From Variovorax sp. E3 (lineage in GTDB: Bacteria > Pseudomonadota > Gammaproteobacteria > Burkholderiales > Burkholderiaceae_C), in assembly GCF_016082275.1 (NCBI RefSeq), contig NZ_MOWM01000050.1, positions 1 through 46,115 on the forward strand: a DNA stretch of 46,115 bases, in the 5' to 3' direction. Of this stretch, positions 10,125 through 18,676 are shown in pieces (position 1 is the first letter of the stretch; every line of letters starts with the position of its first letter). Position numbers and translations under genes: made by a program. Under the pieces are notes generated by a model that was not told where the DNA came from, searched no databases, and was given only the letters and a program-made list of their open reading frames with translations.

Positions 10125-11288
10125 ATGACCATGACCGACTCCCCTACGTACCTCACCGGCGCCGGCAACACCGCCTTCGGCCGCCACGAAGGCCGCGGCG
10201 CGCTCGACCTGATGGCCGAAGCCGCGCAACAGGCGCTGGACACGGCCGGCCTGCGCCGCGCCGACATCGACGGCGTGCTCTGCGGCTACGCGACCACGCT
10301 GCCGCACCTGATGCTGTCCACGCTGTTCTGCGAGCGCTTCTCGCTCAAGCCCGCCTACGCGCACAGCCTGCAACTGGGCGGCGCCACCGGTTCCGCGATG
10401 CTGATGCTGGCGCGCGACCTGGTGCGCGCCGGGCGCTGTCGCAACGTGCTGGTGGTGGCCGGCGAGAACCGCCTCAGCGGCCAGTCGCGCGACAGCGCCA
10501 TCCAGACGCTCGCGCAGGTGGGCGACGCCGATTTCGAAGTGCCCAACGGCGCCTCGGTGCCGGCCTACTACGGCCTGCTCGCCTCGCGCTACATGCACGA
10601 GACCGGCACGCGCGAAGCCGACCTGGCCGAGCTCGCGGTGCTGATGCGGGCCAACGCAGCGGGCCACCCCGACGCGCACCTGAAAACGGCGATCTCGCTC
10701 GACGACGTGCTCGCCTCCAAGCCGATTGCCGCGCCGCTCAAGCTGCTCGACTGCTGCCCCATTTCCGACGGCGCGATGGCGCTGGTCGTGTCCGCGTCGC
10801 CCCACGGCGAGGCGAGCGTCGCGATGGCCGGGGCAGGGCAGGCGCACCGCCATCAGCACCTGAGCGCAATGGCCGACGTCATGCAGTGCGGCGCGGGCGA
10901 AGCGGCCCGGCGCGCCTTCGACGAAGCGGGCCTGCGCGTCGAGGACATCGACTGCCTGGGCATCTACGACTCCTTCACCATCACCCTGGCCATGCTGCTC
11001 GAAGAAATCGGCTTTGCGCCGCGCGGTGGCGCCGCGCAGCGCGTGCGCAACGGCGACTTCCGCCCCGACGGCCCGCTGCCGCTCAACACCCACGGCGGCC
11101 TGCTGTCCTTCGGCCATTGCGGCGTGGCGGGCGGCATGGCGCACACGGTCGAGGCCTTCCGCCAGATGACGGGGCAGGCCGGCGCGCGGCAGTTGTCGCG
11201 GCGGCCACGGCACGCGTTCGTGCATGCGGACGGCGGCGTCATGTCCTCGCACGTGAGCCTGATCCTGTCGCGCGAGGTGTCGGCATGA
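10125..11288 (+). CDS. thiolase-fold protein lacking the nucleophilic Cys (SCP2/Ltp-like)
   Basis: A 387-residue thiolase-superfamily protein. The position that carries the nucleophilic Cys in true thiolases reads QLGGATGSAM (Gly85-Gly86), so acyl transfer through Cys is not expected. Other thiolase signatures remain: NTHGG at 321-325 and His331 in GHCGVAGG. At residues 280-285 it reads IYDSFT, where SCP2 thiolases have HDCF; the Tyr281 form is typical of Ltp-type retro-aldolases of steroid side-chain degradation. These act with a DUF35 protein, and a DUF35 gene follows with an ATGA overlap. I infer a carbon-carbon lyase or aldolase acting on a beta-hydroxyacyl-CoA. A non-catalytic thiolase homologue or a BbsB-like thiolase remains possible. 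Start ATG 10125. Confidence 0.85.
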   Translation: MTMTDSPTYLTGAGNTAFGRHEGRGALDLMAEAAQQALDTAGLRRADIDGVLCGYATTLPHLMLSTLFCERFSLKPAYAHSLQLGGATGSAMLMLARDLVRAGRCRNVLVVAGENRLSGQSRDSAIQTLAQVGDADFEVPNGASVPAYYGLLASRYMHETGTREADLAELAVLMRANAAGHPDAHLKTAISLDDVLASKPIAAPLKLLDCCPISDGAMALVVSASPHGEASVAMAGAGQAHRHQHLSAMADVMQCGAGEAARRAFDEAGLRVEDIDCLGIYDSFTITLAMLLEEIGFAPRGGAAQRVRNGDFRPDGPLPLNTHGGLLSFGHCGVAGGMAHTVEAFRQMTGQAGARQLSRRPRHAFVHADGGVMSSHVSLILSREVSA

Positions 11289-11674
11289 GCAGCGCGCCTG
11301 CCGCCTCCAGCGCATTGGCTGCGCCTTTCGTCGAAGGGCTGGCGGATCGCGAATTGCGCTTCCAGTCGTGCAGCGATTGCGGCCATGCCCAGACGCTGGC
11401 GCACTACGCCTGCGCGCACTGCGGCAGCACGCGCCTGGCATGGCAGACCGCGCGCGGCACCGCAACGGTGCACGCCGTCACCGTGGTCTCGCGCGCGCCG
11501 TCCGACGAGTTCCGCGCGCTCGCGCCGTACACGCTGGTGCTGGTCACGCTCGACGAGGGGCCGCGCCTCATGGCGCATGCCGAGCCCGGCGTGCGCATCG
11601 GCGACCGCGTGAGCGCCGGCTACTTCGCGCACGCGGGTCATGTGCTCGTGCGTTTCGCGCCAGCGCCAGGCTGA
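11285..11674 (+). CDS. DUF35 zinc-ribbon/OB-fold protein, partner of the thiolase-like protein
   Basis: A 129-residue protein with an N-terminal helix, a zinc ribbon built from Cys29, Cys32, Cys43 and Cys46 (CSDCGHAQ, CAHCGS), and a C-terminal OB fold (TVHAVTVVSRAP, YTLVLVTLDEGPRLMAH, GDRVSAGYF). DUF35 proteins bind thiolase-fold enzymes and are needed for their activity, as in Ltp2/ChsH2 and BbsAB. The start overlaps the stop of the thiolase-like gene (ATGA), which supports translational coupling and a complex of the two. Confidence 0.9.
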   Translation: MSSAPAASSALAAPFVEGLADRELRFQSCSDCGHAQTLAHYACAHCGSTRLAWQTARGTATVHAVTVVSRAPSDEFRALAPYTLVLVTLDEGPRLMAHAEPGVRIGDRVSAGYFAHAGHVLVRFAPAPG

Positions 11675-11731
11675 GCGCCCGCCCCGCATTCGCCACCGCA
11701 ATCAAGACAACCACAAAGCAGGAGACAAAGC

Positions 11732-12720
11732 ATGCGTTCGTTCCGATCTTCCGTCCGGCGGCAGCTGTTGAGCGCGCTGGGCGCCGCGGTCTGCCTCGCG
11801 GCCGTTCCCATGGCCCATGCACAGGGCTACCCCAACAAGCCCGTGAAGCTGGTCGTGCCGTACCCGCCGGGCGGGCCGACCGACATCGTTGCACGCGTGG
11901 TCGCGCAGAAGCTGTCGGAGCAGACGGGCCAGCAGTTCATCGTCGACAACCGGCCCGGCGCGGGCGGCAACACCGGCGCCGAGTTCGTGGCGCGCAGCGC
12001 GCCCGACGGCTACACGCTGGTGGTCGCGACCACGGCGCATGCCATCAACCCCTCGCTGTTCAAGAACCTGGGCTACAAGCTCACCAAGGACCTGACGCCG
12101 GTCTCGCTGCTCACCAGCGGCCCGCTCGTCATCGTCGCCAACCCCGAGCTGCCCGCGAAGAACGTCGGCGAGCTGATCGCGCTGGCCAAGGCCAAGCCGG
12201 GGCAATTGAACTTCGCGTCGTCGGGCAACGGCCAGTCGACGCACCTGTCGGCCGAGCTGTTCGCCTCGATGGCGGGCGTGAAGATGACGCACATCCCGTA
12301 CAAGGGCAGCGCCCCCGCGCTGACGACGTGATGGGCGGCCAGGCGCAGCTGATGTTCGACACCATGCTCTCGGCCATGCCGCACGTGAAGGGCGGCAAGC
12401 TCAAGGCACTGGCCGTGACCAGCGCCAGGCGCTCGCCCGCCGCACCCGACATTCCGACCGTGGCGGAGTCGGGCCTGCCGGGCTACGAGGCCATCGCCTG
12501 GAACGGCCTGCTCGCACCTGCCGGCACGCCACCCGAGGTGATCGCGCGCCTGAACGCCGAGCTGAAGAAAGCGCTGGCCCTGCCCGAGGTGAAGGACAAG
12601 TTCGACGCGCAAGGCTTTGCCGCGACATGGAACACGCCCGAGGCTTTCGGCGACTTCATGAACGCCGAAGTGCTGAAATGGGCGCAGGTGGTCAAGGTCT
12701 CGGGCGCCACGCTGGACTGA
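11732..12720 (+). CDS. Bug-family (TTT) periplasmic receptor 1 (apparent frameshift)
   Basis: A tripartite-tricarboxylate-transporter-type solute receptor of about 329 residues. It has a signal peptide (RRQLLSALGAAVCLAAVPMAHAQ) and the family signatures YPNKPVKLVVPYPPGGPTDI, QQFIVDNRPGAGGN, THIPYKGSAPAL and PTVAESGLPGYEA. One base is missing at about 12323 (ACCGACG reads ACGACG), turning LTDVMGG into LTT-stop; the rest reads through to 12720. These receptors bind carboxylates or other small acids. No TctA/TctB membrane genes lie nearby, so it may work with a permease elsewhere or as a sensor. It sits between the DUF35 and MaoC genes, so its ligand probably feeds this pathway. Confidence 0.9.
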
Positions 12721-12724
12721 CGCC

Positions 12725-13606
12725 ATGATCGACCCCGTGAAGCTGAAGGCCTGGGCCTTCGCCGATATCGTTCACAGCTACGGCACCGACGACACGCTGC
12801 GCTATGCGCTCGCACTGGGCCTGGGCCGCGACCCGACCGACGCGGCGCAGCTGAAGTTCGTCAACGACACCGTGGCCGGCATGCCGCTGGCGCTGCCCAC
12901 GCTCGCGGTGGTGCTGGGTTTTCCGGGCTCGTGGATGCAGGACCCGGCCACCGGCATCGACTTCGCGCAGATCGTGCATGGCGAAGAAAAGGTGGTGTGG
13001 CACCGGCCGCTGCCCGCGTCCGGCACGGTGGTGGCGCGCCACCGCGTGACGCGCATCGTCGACAAGGGCCCGGGGCGCGGCGCCACCGTCACCTACGACA
13101 AGGTCCTGTTCGACCAGGCCAGCGGCGAGCCGTTGGCGACCGTGACGCACACGACCTTCGCGCGCGGCAACGGCGGCTTCGCGACCGAGGCCGTGCCGGG
13201 CGACGCGGCGCCCGAGGCGTCCAGGCCCGTGCCGCAGCGCGCGCCCGACATGGTGGTCGACATTCCCACGCTGCCGCAGCAGGCCTTGCTCTACCGCCTG
13301 TGCGCCGACCGCAACCCGCTGCATTCCGACCCCGAGGTGGCGCGCGCCGCCGGCTTCGAGCGGCCGATTCTTCACGGCCTGTGTACCTGGGGCATCGCGG
13401 GCCATGCGGTGCTGGCCCACGCTTGCGGCAACGACCCCGCGCGCCTGAAGAGCCTGTTCGCGCGCTTCTCGGCGCCGGTGTTCCCGGGCGAGACGCTGCG
13501 CGTCGAAATGCATCGCGAAGGCCCGCACGACCTGTACTTCCGGGCCCGCGTGCCCGCGCGCGACCGCACCGTGCTCGACCACGGCCACGCGCGCATCGAC
13601 GCCTGA
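12725..13606 (+). CDS. MaoC-type (R)-specific enoyl-CoA hydratase, double hotdog
   Basis: A 293-residue protein with two hotdog-fold halves. The N-terminal half (to about 150) is the degenerate half (YALALGLGRDPTD, LPTLAVVLGFPGSW), as in MFE-2-type hydratases. The C-terminal half carries the hydratase-2 motif YRLCADRNPLHSDPEVA (about residues 190-206), with the catalytic Asp and His in ADRNPLH, followed by ILHGLCTWG. It would add water to a 2-enoyl-CoA to give a 3-hydroxyacyl-CoA, the substrate type for a retro-aldolase. It starts 5 bp after the receptor gene and belongs to the same operon. The family is well recognised; the substrate is unknown. Confidence 0.9.
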   Translation: MIDPVKLKAWAFADIVHSYGTDDTLRYALALGLGRDPTDAAQLKFVNDTVAGMPLALPTLAVVLGFPGSWMQDPATGIDFAQIVHGEEKVVWHRPLPASGTVVARHRVTRIVDKGPGRGATVTYDKVLFDQASGEPLATVTHTTFARGNGGFATEAVPGDAAPEASRPVPQRAPDMVVDIPTLPQQALLYRLCADRNPLHSDPEVARAAGFERPILHGLCTWGIAGHAVLAHACGNDPARLKSLFARFSAPVFPGETLRVEMHREGPHDLYFRARVPARDRTVLDHGHARIDA

Positions 13607-13636
13607 TCTCAAGAAATCCAGCCAGGAGACATCCGA

Positions 13637-14646
13637 ATGAAAAAGCAGGACATCGAAACGCAACGCGGCCCGCTGTTCACGCGCCGCCTGTGCCTTGCCG
13701 GCGGCGCGGCCGCGGCGGCCACGCTGGCGCTGCCAACGCTTGCGCAGCAGCCGTACCCGAGCCGGCCGGTGCGCTTCGTCGTGCCGTTCCCGGCCGGCGG
13801 GCCGGTCGACACCACGGGCCGCGCGGTGGCGCAGAAGCTCACCGAGCTGTGGGGGCAGCAGGCCATCGTCGACAACCGGGCGGGCGCGGGCGGCATCGTC
13901 GGCGCCGAGAACGTCGCGCGTTCGCCGGCCGACGGCTACAACGTGCTGGTGTGCAGCATCCACCACTCGGTGCTGCCGAGCCTGCGGCCCAAGCTGGCCT
14001 ACGACATCGAGCGCGACTTCGTGCCGCTGAGCTTCGGCGCGATGTTCCCGGTGGTGCTGGTGGCGCATCCGTCGGTGCCGGCGCGCAACGTGGCCGAGCT
14101 CATCGCACTCGACAAGAAGTCGCCCGGCAAGCTGAGCTTCGGCTCGGCCGGCAACGGCGGCGGCACGCACCTGGCGGGTGAACTCTTCAACATGCAGGCG
14201 GGCACCAAGCTGCTGCACGTGCCGTACAAGGGCAGCGCGCCGGCCATGACCGATTTGCTCGGCGGCCAGGTGCAGCTGATGTTCGCCGACGCGCCCACGG
14301 CCATTCCGCAGATCAAGGGCGGCAAGGTGCGCGCCATTGCCGTGGCGAGCGCGCGCCGCTCGGTGCTGCTGCCCGACGTGCCGACCGTGGCCGAGTCGGG
14401 CCTGCCGGGCTACGAGGCCTACTCGTGGGCCGCGTTCATGGCGCCGGCCGGCACGCCGAAGGACATCGTGCAGCGGCTCAGTGCCGACATCGGCCGCGCG
14501 CTGAGCGATCCGCAGGTCAAGCAGCGGCTCTTCGAGGTCGCGCGGAGGCCGCGCCCGGCACGCCCGAGGCCTTCGGCAAGACGCTGCACGCCGAGATCGC
14601 GAAGTGGACCCAGGTGGTGCGCACCGCCAACATCCAGGTGGACTGA
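13637..14646 (+). CDS. Bug-family (TTT) periplasmic receptor 2 (apparent frameshift)
   Basis: A second receptor of the same family, about 336 residues. The N-terminus has an RR pair followed by a hydrophobic stretch (TRRLCLAGGAAAAATLALP), possibly a Tat-type signal. Family motifs are FVVPFPAGGPVDT, QQAIVDNRAGAGGIVG, LHVPYKGSAPAMTDL and PTVAESGLPGYEAYSW. One base is missing at about 14540 (GTCGGCGC reads GTCGCGC), after LFEV; the next frame continues AEAAPGTPEAFGKTLHAEI to the stop at 14646. It is clearly paralogous to the receptor at 11732 but diverged, so the two may bind different ligands. A 30-bp gap with AGGAGA precedes the ATG. Confidence 0.9.
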
Positions 14647-14648
14647 CG

Positions 14649-15454
14649 ATGAGCCCGCAGCAAGAACAAGCACCCACGGCCGCGCGGCTGCTGTCGCGGC
14701 GCGAGGGTGCGGTGCTGGTGCTGACGATCAGCAACCCGGCCGCGCGCAACGCCATGCACCCGTCGCTCTACCGCACGGCCACAACGCTGCTGCGCGAGGC
14801 GGCGCTCGACAAGACCGTTCGCGCCATCGTGCTGACCGGCGAGGGCGAGCACTTCTGCGGCGGCGGCGACGTCAAGCGGCTGGCCGACCAGCGCCGGCGT
14901 CCGCGTGAAGAACAGATGGCGCACCTCGACGCGCTGCACGACTGGGTGATGGCGATGCACGATGCGCCGCAGCCGGTGATTGCGGCGGTCGAAGGCGCGG
15001 CGGCCGGCGGTGGGTTTTCGCTGTGCCTGGGCTGCGACCTGATCGTGGCGGCCGAGGACGCGAAGTTCGTCATGTCTTACGTCAAGCTCGCGCTGTCGCC
15101 CGACGGCGGCGGCGCCGATTCGCTGGCCCGCGCGCTGCCGCCGCAGGCCGCGCTGGAGCTGCTGCTCGATGGCGGCGTGTGCAGTGCGAACCGCCTGCGC
15201 GAGTGGGGCGTGGTGAACCGCGTCGTGCCGCACGGCGAGGCCCTGGCCACGGCGCTCGCGTGGGCGCAACGACTGGCCGCCGGCCCCTTCGACGCGCAGG
15301 CGCGCATCAAGCAACTGGTGCATGCCGCGCGCGGCCGCTCACGCCGCGAACAGCTCGACGCCGAGCGCGACGGCTTTGTCGAAGCCTCTACAGCGACGAA
15401 TGCGGCGCGGGCATCGAAGCCTTCCTGTCCGCGCGCCAGCGTCCGAAATCCTGA
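14649..15454 (+). CDS. enoyl-CoA hydratase/isomerase family protein 1 (apparent frameshift)
   Basis: A crotonase-fold protein of about 268 residues. It shows the CoA-binding and oxyanion-hole motif VEGAAAGGGFSLCLGCDL and the region LALSPDGGGADSLARAL, where the catalytic acidic residue usually lies, plus GEGEHFCGGGDVKRL for the other oxyanion peptide NH. One base is missing at about 15381-15387, turning FVE-x-LYSDE into a different frame; restoring it gives a stop at 15454. It would hydrate or isomerise an enoyl-CoA. It is strikingly similar along its whole length to the gene at 17718, so the two are recent paralogues around the ligase gene. Confidence 0.88.
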
Positions 15455-15480
15455 AGAAGATGATGATGAAGAAAGAGTCC

Positions 15481-17565
15481 ATGTCCGACCTGCTCGAATC
15501 CGCGCTCAACCCGCAATCCGTCGCCGTCATCGGCGCGTCCGAGAACATCCACAAGATCGGCGGGCGGCCGATCCACTACATGCAAAAGCACGGCTTTGCC
15601 GGGCGCATCTACCCGATCAATCCGGGGCGCGACGAAGTGCAGGGCCTCAAGAGCTACGCCTCGCTCGCGGCGCTGCCCGAAGCGCCCGACCTCGCGCTGG
15701 TGATCGTCGGCGGCGACAAGGCCGTGGCCGCGGTGGACGAGTGCGCGGCGCGCGGCGTGAAGTCGGCGGTGGTCATCGCCTCGGGCTTCGGCGAGGCCGG
15801 CGAAGAGGGGCGCGAAGTGCAGCAGGCCATGACCGCGCGGGCACGCGCCGCCGGCATGCGGCTGTACGGGCCCAACACGCAGGGCCTGGCCAACTTCGGC
15901 AACGGCGCCATCGCGGGCTTCTCGACCATGTTCGTCGAGGTGCCGCCGGCCGACGGGCCCATCGGCGTGGTGAGCCAGAGCGGCGGCATGAGCGCGATGG
16001 CATACGGCCTCCTGCGCGGGCGCGGCCTGGGCGTGCGGCATGTGCATGCCACGGGCAACGAGGCCGACGTGACCGTGTCCGACCTGGCCTGGGCCGTGGC
16101 GCACGACCCCGACGTGAAGCTGCTGCTGCTGTACCTCGAGAACATCGCCAACCCCGAGCTGCTGGCGCGCACGGCGGCCTATGCGCGTGAGCGCGACCTG
16201 CCGATCATCGCGGTGAAGGCGGGGCGCTCGGAGAGCGGGCAGAAGGCCGCGTCGTCGCACACCGGCTCGCTGGCCAACGAAGACCGCGCGGTCGACGCCT
16301 TCTTCAGGCATCACGGCATCTGGCGCGTGCGCGACCCGCATGCACAGGCGCTCGCGGCAGAGGCGTACCTGAAGGGCTGGCGGCCCGAGGGGCGGCGGCT
16401 GGTGGTCATCAGCAATTCGGGCGCGAGCTGCGTGATGGGCGCGGACGCGTCCGAAGAATTCGGCCTGCCGCTTGCGGCGCTGTCGGCCCAAACGCGGCAG
16501 GGCGTGGCCGACCGGCTGCCGGGCTTTGCCACGGCGACGAACCCGATCGACATCACGGCGGCGCTGCTGTCGAACAGCGGCCTGTTCGGCGACGTGCTGC
16601 CCGCCGTGGCGCAGGACCCCGCGGCCGACCTGTTCTTCATCAACATCCCGGTGGCGGGCGCGGGCTACGACGTCGAGGCCTTCGCGGCCGACACCGCGAA
16701 GTTCGAGGCCGCAACGGGCAAGCCGGTGGTGGTGGCCGCATGGCAGGAATCGGTGGCGGCACCGTTCAAGGCGCGGGGCATTCCGACCTTCGCCAACGAG
16801 ACGCAAGCCCTGGGCGTGCTGGCGCAACTGGCTTCGCACACGGCGCTGATGCGGCAGTCGCATGCGCCGTGGCCGCCAGCGCAGCCGCCTTCGTTGCCCG
16901 AGGGCAGCGGGCGTTTTCTCAACGAGGCGCAGAGCCTGGACCTGCTGGCGGCGCATGGCGTGCCCGTGGTGGCGCACCGGCTGTGCCGCTCGGCGGCCGA
17001 GGCGCGCGATGCCTGGGGCGTGGTCGGCGGGCCGGCGGTCGTGAAGGCCTGCTCGGCCGACGTGCCGCACAAGTCGGAGCACGGCCTGGTGGCGCTGCGC
17101 GTGGAGAGCGCCGAGGCCGCCGGCGCGCTGTTCGACGCGCAGTGGGCCAAGCTGGCGGAACTGGGCGCGGCACGCGAGGGCGTGATCGTCGCGGCCATGC
17201 ACAAGGGGCGCCACGAGTTCATGGTCGGCGCGCGGCAAGACCCGGTGTTCGGGCCGGTCGTGGTGGTGGGTGACGGCGGCAAGTACGTCGAGGCGCTGCA
17301 GGACGTGGCCGTGCTGCTGCCGCCCTTCGCGGCCGCCGACGTGAAAGCGGCGCTGAAGACGCTGCGCATCGCGCCGCTGCTCGAAGGCGTGCGCGGCGAG
17401 CCGCCGCTCGATGTCGACGCGCTGGCAGAGGTGGTGGTCGCGGTGGGTCGACTGATGGCGTCCGCGCCCGGCCGGATCGCGTCGATCGACGTCAACCCGG
17501 TGATGGTCGGCACCCGGGGCGAGGGCGCGATGGTGGTGGACGCGCTGGTCGAGCGCGCGGCCTAA
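15481..17565 (+). CDS. NDP-forming acyl-CoA ligase (acetate-CoA ligase family)
   Basis: A protein of about 694 residues combining both subunits of ADP-forming acyl-CoA synthetases. In order: CoA-binding Rossmann domain (SVAVIGASENIHKIGGRP), succinyl-CoA-ligase-like domain (GPIGVVSQSGGMSAMAYG), the phosphorylated-His motif SSHTGSLANED, a second ligase domain (ATNPIDITAAL), and a C-terminal ATP-grasp domain (GGPAVVKACSADVPHKSEHG, SIDVNPVMV). It should activate a carboxylic acid to its CoA ester with ATP giving ADP, making it the entry step of this operon. ATG 15481 is chosen because homologues start close to this residue; ATG codons at 15460, 15463 and 15466 are in frame and possible, and none has a clear ribosome site. 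Intact. Confidence 0.9.
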   Translation: MSDLLESALNPQSVAVIGASENIHKIGGRPIHYMQKHGFAGRIYPINPGRDEVQGLKSYASLAALPEAPDLALVIVGGDKAVAAVDECAARGVKSAVVIASGFGEAGEEGREVQQAMTARARAAGMRLYGPNTQGLANFGNGAIAGFSTMFVEVPPADGPIGVVSQSGGMSAMAYGLLRGRGLGVRHVHATGNEADVTVSDLAWAVAHDPDVKLLLLYLENIANPELLARTAAYARERDLPIIAVKAGRSESGQKAASSHTGSLANEDRAVDAFFRHHGIWRVRDPHAQALAAEAYLKGWRPEGRRLVVISNSGASCVMGADASEEFGLPLAALSAQTRQGVADRLPGFATATNPIDITAALLSNSGLFGDVLPAVAQDPAADLFFINIPVAGAGYDVEAFAADTAKFEAATGKPVVVAAWQESVAAPFKARGIPTFANETQALGVLAQLASHTALMRQSHAPWPPAQPPSLPEGSGRFLNEAQSLDLLAAHGVPVVAHRLCRSAAEARDAWGVVGGPAVVKACSADVPHKSEHGLVALRVESAEAAGALFDAQWAKLAELGAAREGVIVAAMHKGRHEFMVGARQDPVFGPVVVVGDGGKYVEALQDVAVLLPPFAAADVKAALKTLRIAPLLEGVRGEPPLDVDALAEVVVAVGRLMASAPGRIASIDVNPVMVGTRGEGAMVVDALVERAA

Positions 17566-17717
17566 CTGTGAATTAATTGTTAAAAGTAGGCCGAAAGGCC
17601 CCTTGCAGGTCGCGTCCATGCGTGTCCGATGCGTTGTATCGTCTTGAAACAACACGAAGGGGACACCATGCACGACCGCAGCAGCTTCCGGTGGGGCCGG
17701 CCATTCGGGCCTACGCC

Positions 17718-18620
17718 ATGACGACCGCCGTTCCGGCCATCACGAGCACGAGCGCGTCCGGCGCCCACGGCGCCGCGGGGGCGCGGCTCAAGATGCACCG
17801 CGAAGGCCCGGTGCTGGTGCTGACCCTGAGCAACCCCGCCGCGCGCAACGCGCTCAACCCCTCGGTCTATCGCGCCGCGGCCAAGGCGCTGCGGGCCAGC
17901 TCGGGCTTTCGCACGGTGCGCGCCGTGGTGCTGTGCGGGGAGGGCGAGCACTTCAGCGGCGGCGGCGACCTGCGCCGGCTGGTGCGGCAACGCAAGCTGC
18001 CGGAGGCCGAGCAGTACGGCCACATCGACGCGCTGCACGAATGGATCATGGCGATCCAGGAGGCGCCCCAGCCCGTCATCGCGGCGGTCGAGGGCGCGGC
18101 CGTGGGCGGCGGCTTCTCGCTGTGCCTGGCCTGCGACCTGATCGTGGCGGCCGAAGACGCCCGCTTCGCCATGTCGTACGTCAACGTCGGCCTCACGCCC
18201 GACGGCGGCGGCACCGATTCGCTCATGCGCGGCCTGCCGCCGCAGGCCGCGCTGGAAATGCTGCTCGACGGCACGCCCTGCAGCGCGAAGCGGCTGCACG
18301 ACTGGGGCGTGGTCAACAAGGTGGTGCCGCGCGGCAGTGCCTGCGCCACGGCGCTCGAGTGGGCGCAGCAACTGTCGCGCGGGCCCTTCGAGGTGCAGGC
18401 GCGCATCAAGCAGCTGGTGCATTCGGCCCGGGGCCGCAGCCGGCGCGAGCAACTCGACGCCGAGCGCGAGTCCTTCGTCGCCAGTCTTTACAGCGACGAG
18501 AGCGGGGAGCGCATCAAGGAATTTCTTTCGCCCCGCAAGAAGCCCCAGCCGCCGGCCGGCGAAGGCCCGTGCAGTAGTCGCGAAAAAAAGACCTCCGACC
18601 CGTCCGCGGGCTTCGCATAA
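17718..18620 (+). CDS. enoyl-CoA hydratase/isomerase family protein 2
   Basis: A crotonase-fold protein of about 300 residues from ATG 17718, with the same motifs as the upstream paralogue (VEGAAVGGGFSLCLACDL, VGLTPDGGGTDSLMRGL, GEGEHFSGGGDLRRL) and a longer Lys/Pro-rich tail. The frame is intact here and shows how the broken copy should read (FVASLYSDE). A good ribosome site (GAAGGGGAC, 17656-17664) precedes ATG 17668 instead, which is out of frame and meets a stop overlapping 17718. Either a 16-codon leader is coupled to the gene, or a base is missing and the true start is 17668. The 100-bp gap upstream holds a small GGCC-GAAA-GGCC hairpin after the ligase gene, so this gene may have its own promoter. 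Confidence 0.85.
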   Translation: MTTAVPAITSTSASGAHGAAGARLKMHREGPVLVLTLSNPAARNALNPSVYRAAAKALRASSGFRTVRAVVLCGEGEHFSGGGDLRRLVRQRKLPEAEQYGHIDALHEWIMAIQEAPQPVIAAVEGAAVGGGFSLCLACDLIVAAEDARFAMSYVNVGLTPDGGGTDSLMRGLPPQAALEMLLDGTPCSAKRLHDWGVVNKVVPRGSACATALEWAQQLSRGPFEVQARIKQLVHSARGRSRREQLDAERESFVASLYSDESGERIKEFLSPRKKPQPPAGEGPCSSREKKTSDPSAGFA

Positions 18621-18641
18621 GGGGTTCTACTGGCCCTGAAC

Positions 18642-18650
18642 TTGCTAAGC
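18642..18650 (+). promoter_or_regulatory. candidate promoter element upstream of ATP-grasp/alpha-E operon
   Basis: The 56-bp gap before the ATP-grasp gene contains TTGCTAAGC followed by TATGGC, then AAGGAG as ribosome site. The 9-mer is identical to one upstream of the transglutaminase gene (6605-6613, minus strand). It is offered only because both copies precede functionally related operons. Confidence 0.25.
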
Positions 18651-18676
18651 TATGGCTCAAGGAGATTGGTCGTTCC

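Noticed and set aside
17590..17615. Strong intrinsic terminator after the acyl-CoA ligase gene
   Set aside because: The GGCC-GAAA-GGCC hairpin is short and is followed by only two T residues.
12692..17673. Long minus-strand frames opposite the receptor, crotonase and ligase genes
   Set aside because: They are rich in His, Arg, Gln and Ala with no signal, motif or ribosome site; the plus-strand genes explain the region.
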